Source of the DNA: Melitaea cinxia | Lineage: Eukaryota; Arthropoda; Insecta; Lepidoptera; Nymphalidae | DNA: 64,000 nucleotides | Direction: 5' to 3' | Assembly: GCF_905220565.1 (NCBI RefSeq) | Contig: NC_059397.1 | Coordinates: forward strand, 17,671,001 to 17,735,000 | In this document: positions 56,662 to 64,000 of the stretch, piece after piece | How the letters are laid out: every line of letters begins with the position of its first letter | Position numbering within the stretch: the first letter of the stretch is position 1 | The notes under the pieces: model-generated | Told to the model about the DNA's origin: nothing | The model's input: only the letters and a program-made list of their open reading frames with translations | Databases searched by the model: none | Program-made: the position numbers and the translations under genes

Positions 56662-57797
56662 TTAATATGAATTTACATTTTTTTTGTTTTGTATCTGTAT
56701 TAAAATTTCCATATCTTTAATTAAGTCAGATTTTTTTATTGCCAAACTATCACCGTGCAGCAAAATAACCACACAATTTGCATCTATTTCAATTGAATTA
56801 TTTTTTTTTATCTGATATTCATAGCTGGCACCAGGTGAACAGAAATTCAATACATTCTTTATATTTTTATTAAGCAAGGAGCCAAAACCTTGACCTATCT
56901 TATCTGACACCATTACTATTTTATTAGTTTTATTATAGTTCGTTTCCAAAATATTATTTAGCTTCTGTATGCCAGTGTCACACCGAGGCTGCAAGTAATT
57001 CTTAGGTTGGTTAATTTTTGTATCACCGGTCCTTAAAGACCCTTTTCTATTGCTGTTATGACAATTCATTGGTGAGATCTTATTGTTATTATTTGTGATT
57101 ACTTTCATTGAATCACTTATGAATGACATACGTTCCCGAGTTAGTTGTTTAGAGGACTCATACATATCATTTATTTCTTTGAGTGACTTTTTTAAACCTT
57201 CTATTTCACATTGCAGCCTCTGTGTGTCACAGTCATACCTCAGCTGGCTTTGTTTTAGTTCTACAACATATAAGCGTTTAAATTTGACTTTAGATGCAAA
57301 CAGTCCTACTTTAATTTATTTATTTTAATAGAACTATTTTTATTTTCAATTTCTTTATTAGTTTTTTTTGATAAATTTGTTAATTTTAATATATTTTTTA
57401 ATTTATTATGTGATTTAATGATTACATTACTACTTTGGTGTCTAACAACACCATCCTCAATAATAGGTTCATTTCTCAAATTAGAACCAGAACCACGCTC
57501 AACCAGTTTCACAGGACTTGCTCAGGTGAAGAGATACTGGCTTCATAGAGACTTTCTTCTAGTTCTCTGATGCGATTAAGAGCTGTCTCATGTTCCTCAC
57601 TACATTGGTTGAGCGAGGTCACCACTTTGCACAGTTGGTCACGCTGTAGCTCCACGTCTAAATATTTATTATGTAGCACTACAAGTTCTGCTTTTAAATC
57701 CGAATTTCTTTTAATATTTTTGGCCATTTCTACTTCAAAATCCTCTCTCTCTTTAATTAATTGTTCACAGAGATTTTGTGAGGATTTCAGTTCATGA
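56662..57797 (-). pseudogene. LINE ORF1-like region, broken
   Basis: The upstream part (57727-57509) reads as a coiled coil (LKAELVVLHNKYLDVELQRD, then ETALNRIRELEESLYEAS). The downstream part (57165-56662) has VSDKIGQGFGSLLNKN and NCVVILLHGDSLAIKKSDL. This fits the RNA-binding ORF1 protein of Jockey-group LINEs, now split into three frames (57727-57509, 57512-57306, 57165-56662). Confidence 0.6.
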
Positions 57798-57830
57798 AGT
57801 GTAATCTTTAATATATCTAATTAGGTGACT

Positions 57831-58775
57831 ACTGAATTATCACTGTCATCTACTACCAAGCTACCGAGTGTGTAAACGCAGGGTAAAGCTATTTTCGAAA
57901 CAGTCGATCCGTGCAGCACAACAAATTCATAAAATGAAGTGCCTCGAGGCACTATACCGTACTGAAAGTTAATTTGTAGAACTCAAAGTTCATATATCGG
58001 TAGCATAACAAAATATACTCGGAGAGCAATATCCGATACGGCTTAAATTTAAATAGTAAACAATTACCTAAAGAGCGGTATGATCCACAACCGCTGTCTA
58101 CGGCTCAGCATTATTCAAATGTATGCAGTCCGCACGATACCCTATCTAATCCAACCTGTAAAAGTCGAGCAAAATTCAATATTCCCCCAAAACAATATCG
58201 TAACACCTGTGTGGCTGATTTCCATTCCATCCCCGGCTCGATTTCTGTATAAATTTTCAATTTAGACACCTTACAATGGACCCTCGTCCATTACTCGGAC
58301 TATCATATAAAATTTAGTCAGTAAATGGATAGGGAAGAATATGATTTGAACTATTTTTATTGGTCATATTTTTTTTAATTACATAATCTGGTAGATATCA
58401 ACTGATAACTAAATAATCTGTTGTCATTTAATTTATTAATTTAAAAACAAGTTACCACTAAGTGAAGAAAGTATAACGTTTGTGTATTAAGGAGAAAATC
58501 AAAATATATAAAACCATACACACAGACAGTGGACAGGTGGGTAGAGAATTAGTACAAACAAAGATGTGTTTTACATAATTATGTAAGTGACAATTTTCCT
58601 TCATGTACCCTTTATCTGTAATTAAACGGTCGCCACAGCTCGGCCATTGACAAAAGTACTTCAGGGAGTACTCAGCGCGCCAAGATTCACAGTTGTTTAC
58701 TGTAATGTCTTAATAAACGTAACAATCGTAGTAAACTAAGATATTGCTCTTTGAACAATTATAATACTGTTGCAA
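57831..58775. other. Unassigned stretch, partly GC-richer
   Basis: 57840-58290 is less AT-rich than its flanks and matches no repeat seen elsewhere in the window. No convincing frame. The remainder is AT-rich. Confidence 0.3.
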
Positions 58776-59015
58776 GGGCCTGTATCACCAGTTGTGGGTA
58801 ACGTTATTTGACGGATAACGATACAAATAGACTTTGAGAGCGGGAAGTAGAATCCTCAGTTAAAAAACTACACACAAAATTTAATATATGCGACTAGAAA
58901 TATCTTATAAATACAGTAGAATTCGATGGTTAAAAGAATAATAGGTTAAAATCTTTTAACTGTCGGATACCGTCATCCGTCAAATAGCGTTGTCTACAAC
59001 TGGTGAAGCAAGCTC
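58776..59015. mobile_element. MITE with about 38 bp terminal inverted repeats
   Basis: The left arm TCACCAGTTGTGGGTAACG… (58785 onward) and right arm, read inward, TCACCAGTTGTAGACAACG… (from 59006) share CTATTTGACGGAT-type or TTATTTGACGGAT-type sequence. Outer bases GGGCCTGTA and AGAGCTTGCT extend the similarity. A decayed relative is at 25462-25680. Target duplication is not clear. Confidence 0.7.
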
Positions 59016-59279
59016 TAAATGTTAACCTTAAGATATATCTAATTAAACACTTATTATTATTCTAAAGTTACATACAACATGTGCTTGTTATGTTTAGTTG
59101 TGTTATGTAAACAATATTTTCTATAATGACAGGAGTCGTCGATAAGTGATCAGTGATTATCGACCGCATTTGCACTCTGCTAAGTTTGTATATTGTATTT
59201 TTCTTTCATATACTTTTAAGGTATAAACCAATTTTCATAACGACGGTTTTTAGCTATTTTTAGAAAAGTGAATTAGAAA

Positions 59280-59602
59280 ATAGTTGTTTGCTTACAAACG
59301 TAAAAAAAAACTTCAATTATACAGACAAGTAATACAACGTAGACGAAAGAAGTCGAAGAATGAAAGTAGTCACGTAAATGCGCGTTATCAAATATTACTC
59401 AAAAAGTAGTTATCAAATCTTTATAAAATGTAAATAGAACTACTTTCGATGGAAACAAGAAAAATCAAAATCGGTATACCCAGTAAAAAGTTATGCATTA
59501 TAATACCAACGTAGATCGACGAAAAAGTTCTGAGCTAGCATACATTAAAAAAAATACAGTCGGATTGAAAAACCTCTACCTTTTTTGAAAGTTGTTTAAT
59601 AA
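59280..59602 (+). repeat. Interspersed repeat, family B, degenerate
   Basis: 'tagttgtttgcttacaaacg', 'aatacaacgtagacg' and 'ctctaccttttttgaaagt' match the family in order. Confidence 0.5.
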
Positions 59603-59946
59603 AGTTATATACGTTATTCTACTGAGTATCTTTTTCTTATTTTAATTCAACAAATGTGCAAAACATATTTTACTCACATGATTTTCATGATTATAAATAA
59701 ATTAATTACATCGCCTACGCAGTTATTCCTAACCATTTTATTCACGTTTGTAAGGTTTAATACTCACACTTAAACATTTATAGGGCAATATAAAATTATT
59801 TAGTTCGACTGTATCCCTTTAATTCTCTTACATTTGTAAGGCATTTATAATAAAGGGGTCTATTCATGCTACGACGTGTAATGCTTAAGTTTAAAAAACT
59901 ACTTTTTGATCAATTCTTAAATATAACAAGTGGTTACTATGTGTGT
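59603..59946. other. Spacer, nothing recognised
   Basis: AT-rich; no feature supported. Confidence 0.3.
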
Positions 59947-60150
59947 ATTTTTTTATATAACTAGGTCGCCAAACAAGCAGACGACTCACCTGAAGGTAAG
60001 CGATTACCGTAGCTTGTAGACGTCTGAAACACCAGAAGCATCACAAGCGCGTTGTCGACCCAATCCCCAATTTCCCTCAGGAACTCAGGTCACCTTACTC
60101 ACCAACAGCAAAACAAAACTGCTTGAAAACAGTATTATTTATATATACTT
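59947..60150 (+). repeat. Interspersed repeat, family C
   Basis: 'ttttttatataactaggtcg' to 'gcttgaaaacagtattattt', fairly well preserved in its first 200 bases. Confidence 0.6.
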
Positions 60151-60454
60151 GTGGCTTAGTATTATGTATATAGACTTGTGGCTTATATGTGTTATTTAAG
60201 TTTGATACTGTAATTTTTTTTTGTGAAAATTTGCAAACACTCGTAAAGTGAAATTGTGTGAAAATTTTGATGAATGTATTTGTTTTTTAGAGTTTAATAT
60301 TATGGTCTGATTTAATGATTTCGATTTGATATTTTCGCTTACAAAGGATTATTTATACAAATGAAGCCGTCAATTTTGGTTACTATCACAAGTATTTAAC
60401 CTAAAGCCTAAAATTAGAATCGTTATCACAATCCTAATTGTAGTTTTTAAGTTG

Positions 60455-60560
60455 TTGCTTTTGTTAGATAATAATAATAAATTATCTTTATTTCGGGACT
60501 ACACTTTTTCTTATAATCTAGTGATAGTATGATAACAAAATTTTAAAATAATTACATTTT
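60455..60560 (-). repeat. Possible LINE 3' end fragment
   Basis: AATAATAATAAATTATCTTT followed by 'atttcgggactacac' looks like the inverted 3' tail of a LINE. The evidence is weak. Confidence 0.3.
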
Positions 60561-61153
60561 CACATTTTACCACAACTTAAAAGATAAATTGTCAACTAAA
60601 CTGTAGTAAAATAACAGGAAATATTTAGATACAACTCTTTTCTTATATGAAGAGGAAGAATTTTCTTGTGATTGGGTCATTACAGGTTATAGGCAAAGAT
60701 GTAAAAGACTTAAGGTTCGTAAGGTTTCGAACTTTGATTTACGTTTTCATTAGAAATTTTAAATTAAGTATATCAAATCAAATTAATTATTTCAAGAATT
60801 ATATTTGTAGAAATTAAATATTTAGAATTTTGATTTTGCAGTAATTATAGCATGCGACCATAGTAAGATTGCAAGTGCGTGAATGGCTCCTTTAAAAATG
60901 GAATATTCGACTCGAGATGAACGAATAAAAGCTTCTGTTACACGGCGCGGCCTAATTATAATATACTCCAAATGTTCATTTATATATATACATATGTTCT
61001 TAATTATAATTTTAGATATATGTGAGCTATGATGGTTTAGTGAAACACGTGACTCGACGTCAAACGTTTACGAGTTTAAACAGAATCTGTCAAAATAGTC
61101 TACAATTTAATCTAATTAGGTAGTTAACCTTGTTAGTTAGCTTTATATAGTTA
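60561..61153. other. Spacer, nothing recognised
   Basis: No frame or repeat boundary supported. Confidence 0.3.
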
Positions 61154-61370
61154 CTAGCTGGCCCCGCAAACGTTGTTTTGCAATATATGTTAATAACCCC
61201 CTCAATCCCTTCCCCTACAACTTAGGGGGATGAAAAATAGATGTTGTTCGATTCTCAGACCTACCCAATATGCACACAAAATTTCACGAGAATCGGTCAA
61301 GCCATTTCGGAGAAGTTTAACTTTAAACATCGCGACACGAGAATTTTATATATTAGATTACTTTTTGGTA
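61154..61370 (-). mobile_element. Helitron-like non-autonomous element
   Basis: It starts CTAGCTGGCCCCGCAAACG and ends GAGAATTTTATATATTAGA. In sense this gives 5'-TC and 3'-CTAG ends. It is the most compact copy of this family in the window. Confidence 0.65.
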
Positions 61371-61590
61371 TTAAAATTTTTAGTATTCATAAGTACGTGA
61401 CTACGTAAGTGTACTGTAACACTGTTTTCTTCTGAAATATTTGAATGTCAAGCAAAGATCTCTTCGCCAATGGAGGAAAAAACTTGGTACTATAACTGTT
61501 ACAATTTTGTGAATAAGAACGAATTATTTTAGTTTATTTGTCTACTTAGATTGTTTGCTCATTTGTATTTATGAATCATCTTTATATAAA

Positions 61591-61909
61591 CTAGCTGTGC
61601 ATGCGACTTCGTCCACGTGGAATTTAACAAAAAAGTTATTGTTCAGTTCGTAGAGTTATAAAATAAATAAATTGCTGAAATAAAAGTAGCCTAAGTTACT
61701 CCTTACTACATAAGCTATTTGCCAGTAAAAGTCCCGTCAAAATCGGTCCAGCCGTTTCAGAGATTAGCCGGAACAAACAGACAGACAGACAAAAGTTGTA
61801 GAAAATGTTATTTTGTTATATGTACCGTGTATATATCCATATGAATTTAGTAAAAAGCGGTTATTTTAATATTACAAACAGACACTCCAATTTTATTTAT
61901 TTCAATAGA
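61591..61909 (-). mobile_element. Helitron-like non-autonomous element
   Basis: Inverted copy of the 15491-15813 family: CTAGCTGTGCATGCGACTTC at the left, 'cggtccagccgtttcagaga' inside, and 'ccaattttatttatttcaataga' at the right (5'-TCTATTG in sense). Confidence 0.65.
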
Positions 61910-62743
61910 TTTGTATATGCTGTGAAAATTTTTATACGACTTTTTAAGTATTCTCTATGTCCAGCATTCTCTATGTGTTGTACTAATCTTAAGTAATAAA
62001 GAAAATAAAACGCATTTATCAAATTACCCTAGAACGTTTCGTGTATGAATATTTATTCAAAGAATGAAAATTTATTATTTTGCGTACATAAGCATTCGTT
62101 AATGAAACATAAAGTTATTTATGCCAATGTAACACACGAAAAAGGCGCAATAAAAATATTCCCGCAATGTGGACGAGAGGTGGCAAGAAAACTTTTCACT
62201 CCGTTTCGTCTGCCGCGGTCGACCATTGGAACTTCGGAATATTTCGTTCAAATCGTAGTGTTGTATGCTTTTAGCGGTTCTGCGGTTTTTGTTCGAGTTA
62301 AATAAGTGAACGTATTTCCCATGGGCGCACTACGTATTTATGTGTGCGGCTGTGGAACAGTAAGCGAATATAACGGACGCTACAGTTTTCCTTTTGCTAC
62401 TAACAAGTCAGTAAAACGATAAAAGTTCGGATATTTTCTTCATTAATGTTTGGAGAGGTCAGACACTAAAAACCTTATAATTAGGAGTCACATCTAGAAT
62501 TGTGAAGTCCTTTTGTGATTGTAGAAACTGATAGTCGTAACTAAGTTTTTCACAATAATTTTTGCCTGGCCTGACCTGCATGACGTTGTTTACTAAGTCG
62601 TGATTTTCTTTCATTGCGACCACACAGAAAAAAAATATGTTTTGTTTACAGATTTTTCAGAAGCAATGATTATGAAATATCATATATTATATTTAAAAAA
62701 ATATATTATCTTTAGGCGATTTTGCTAATCATAGATTCTTTAG
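61910..62743. other. Unassigned stretch with a GC-richer core
   Basis: An 86-codon open frame (62045-62305) crosses the GC-richer core 62140-62340. It shows no signal peptide, domain or homologue that I recognise. It could be chance. Confidence 0.25.
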
Positions 62744-62890
62744 CTTTTTTATTTATTTATACTTTATTGTACACCACAAATATATATACAAACAAAGCAT
62801 AAAGATAGTTACAGACAGTGAAGTACAATGGGCGGACTTATGGCTAATTAGCCATTTCTTCCAGACAACCTCTAACAGCTTCATAGATTC
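62744..62890 (-). mobile_element. LINE 3' end fragment with (TAAA)n tail
   Basis: On the minus strand 'ggttgtctggaagaaatgg', GCTAATTAGCC and ACAATAAAGTATAAATAAAT run into a TAAA-type tail. This is the usual appearance of a 5'-truncated Jockey/CR1 LINE copy in Lepidoptera. Confidence 0.55.
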
Positions 62891-63633
62891 GAAAAAAAAA
62901 AATTAAAAGTAGTGATTAAAAAGAGTTTTTATTTCTTTTTGTATCTGTCGTAAAAAGTGACATAAAATTATAACTAAAACAGTATTCCTTTGTACAATTT
63001 GAAGCATAAAGGAGATTACGTTTAAAACAACAAGGCATTTAGCAAAGTAGAGGTTGGACAAAGTACTTACGAAATTAACAGTTTTCTTATTTCCCTAATA
63101 ACTTAGATGTCTTTCTGCTACAGTTTTAAACATTTTTGGTATTGTTAAGTAATACTTAGAAGTAATGGAGATGACTATAGTTCTGTATTATTGCATTTTA
63201 TATATGAGTTCTGTATAATTTTATTTGTGTAAATATATATAAATATATCAGTATGAATAAAATTGAAGTGTGAAAATATATGTACGCGTATAAATTTCGA
63301 ACAACTACAAACGACACCTAAATCTACACCAAATTGGACATTTTTGAAACTTCTTAACGCACGAGTTACAGAACCCTGATCCCAGGAATATGCTGTACCA
63401 AACCCATGAAATCTTCCCAAGCAAGCACTTGGCGACCACCTGACGACCACCCTACGAGTTTCCTACATTAGCAGAGTTCCCCGTATTAGCCTTTCGATGC
63501 CCCACTGTTTTAATTTCTGACTATATTATTTCATATTATATTGATCACTCTTTTGTCCCACTTCGACTAAAGCAGTCGTTAGTTGATAGATTTAGTTATA
63601 AGATAATTATTGTATTAATATATAATTATTATA
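62891..63633. other. Spacer, nothing recognised
   Basis: The 91-codon minus-strand frame at 63175-63450 has no coding character. No other feature supported. Confidence 0.3.
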
Positions 63634-64000
63634 TATATTCTTTAGTACCATAGCCACACAGTACAGTACTGTGTGGCTATGGTACTAAAGAATATAGCCA
63701 CCCCCTCTCTTCCCGTGGGTGTCGTAAGAGGCGACTAAGGGATAACACAGTTCCACTAACACCTTGGAACTTAAAAAGCCAACCGGTGGCGGGATAACCA
63801 TCCAACTGCTGGCTTTAAAATACACAGGCCGAAGACGGGCAGCAGCGTCTTCGGTACGACAAAGCCAGTACTGCGGTCACCAACCCGCCTGCCCAGCGTG
63901 GTGACTATGGGCAACACACATGAGTTCACGTTATTTTTGGCGTAAACTTGTGGAGGCCTATGTCCAGCAGTGGATTGTATAGGCTGTAATGATGATGATG
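63634..64000 (+). mobile_element. RTE-tailed SINE-like retroposon with palindromic 5' end, cut by window edge
   Basis: The element proper starts near 63665 and reaches the GATGATGATG tail at the window end. Its first 31 bases (63666-63696, GTACTGTGTGGCTATGGTAC…) are repeated as an exact inverted copy at 63634-63664 with a single A between. All internal blocks of the family are present. Confidence 0.85.

Larger units (their letters stand above)
52203..57830 (-). mobile_element. Jockey/CR1-like LINE, nearly full length but decayed
   Basis: On the minus strand: an ORF1-like region (57797-56662), an insertion cluster (56600-55456), ORF2 endonuclease (about 55248-54288), reverse transcriptase (54260-53160), an ORF2 C-terminal block (about 52725-52450), and a 3' end with a TTTTGA repeat (rc of 'tcaaaatcaaaatcaaaa', 52206-52223). 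Frames are broken in several places. The exact clade (Jockey, CR1 or Daphne-like) is not decided. The 5' limit near 57830 is approximate. Confidence 0.8.

Noticed and set aside
62045..62305. 86-codon frame across a GC-richer core
   Set aside because: No domain or signal peptide; length is within chance for this base composition.
1..64000. CRISPR arrays, operons, rRNA genes, prophage or plasmid features
   Set aside because: The sequence is eukaryotic; no regularly spaced identical repeats, rRNA segments or bacterial gene organisation are seen.

Overview
The window is AT-rich invertebrate nuclear DNA. It has intron-split genes, no operons, and a dense load of transposable-element remains. The recognisable genes and the repeat families (RTE-tailed SINEs ending in GATGATGATG, Helitron-like ends reading CGCGGGCACAGCTAG, tRNA-derived SINEs, a Kabuki/CsRn1-type Ty3 element, a bombyxin-like insulin gene) point to a moth or butterfly (Lepidoptera). 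All gene names come from reading the translated exons by eye. No database search was run.

Layout. (1) 1-3950, plus strand: a three-exon gene for the V-ATPase 16 kDa proteolipid subunit c, with a tight cluster of TCATGTGA/TCACATGA E-boxes in its first intron. (2) 5208-7732: a piggyBac-like element bounded by TTAA. (3) 10326-14292, plus strand: a complete six-exon oligosaccharyltransferase OST3/OST6 (TUSC3/MAGT1-type) gene. It is followed by a partial tandem copy of its last three exons (15854-20820) that has lost 22 codons and a splice acceptor and carries an intact 3.66 kb pogo-like transposon. (4) 24229-21220, minus strand: a four-exon polyprenol/polyprenal reductase gene (SRD5A3 type), convergent with the OST3 pair. 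Both genes serve N-glycosylation: one in dolichol supply, the other in the transferase complex. (5) 30054-32287, plus strand: an insulin-like (bombyxin/IGF-like) peptide gene with a TATA promoter, a non-coding first exon and two coding exons. (6) 36170-42462, minus strand: a young Ty3/gypsy retrotransposon of Kabuki/CsRn1 type, with near-identical 371 bp LTRs, a Trp-tRNA-like primer site, a candidate -1 frameshift heptamer, one gag stop codon, and a 1.6 kb RTE LINE inserted in pol. (7) 42.5-64 kb: no host gene found. This part holds LINE, SINE, MITE and Helitron remains, among them a decayed 5.6 kb Jockey/CR1-like LINE (52203-57830), a SINE nested in an RTE fragment with both target duplications visible (51133-51861), and a SINE at the right edge with a 31 bp perfect palindrome at its 5' end.

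The host genes make sense as separate units: acidification of endomembranes (Vha16), N-glycosylation in the ER (OST3 and SRD5A3) and a secreted hormone. I found no new multi-gene system. The best leads are the E-box cluster, the decaying OST3 duplicate, the OST3/SRD5A3 adjacency, and the well-preserved nested transposons.
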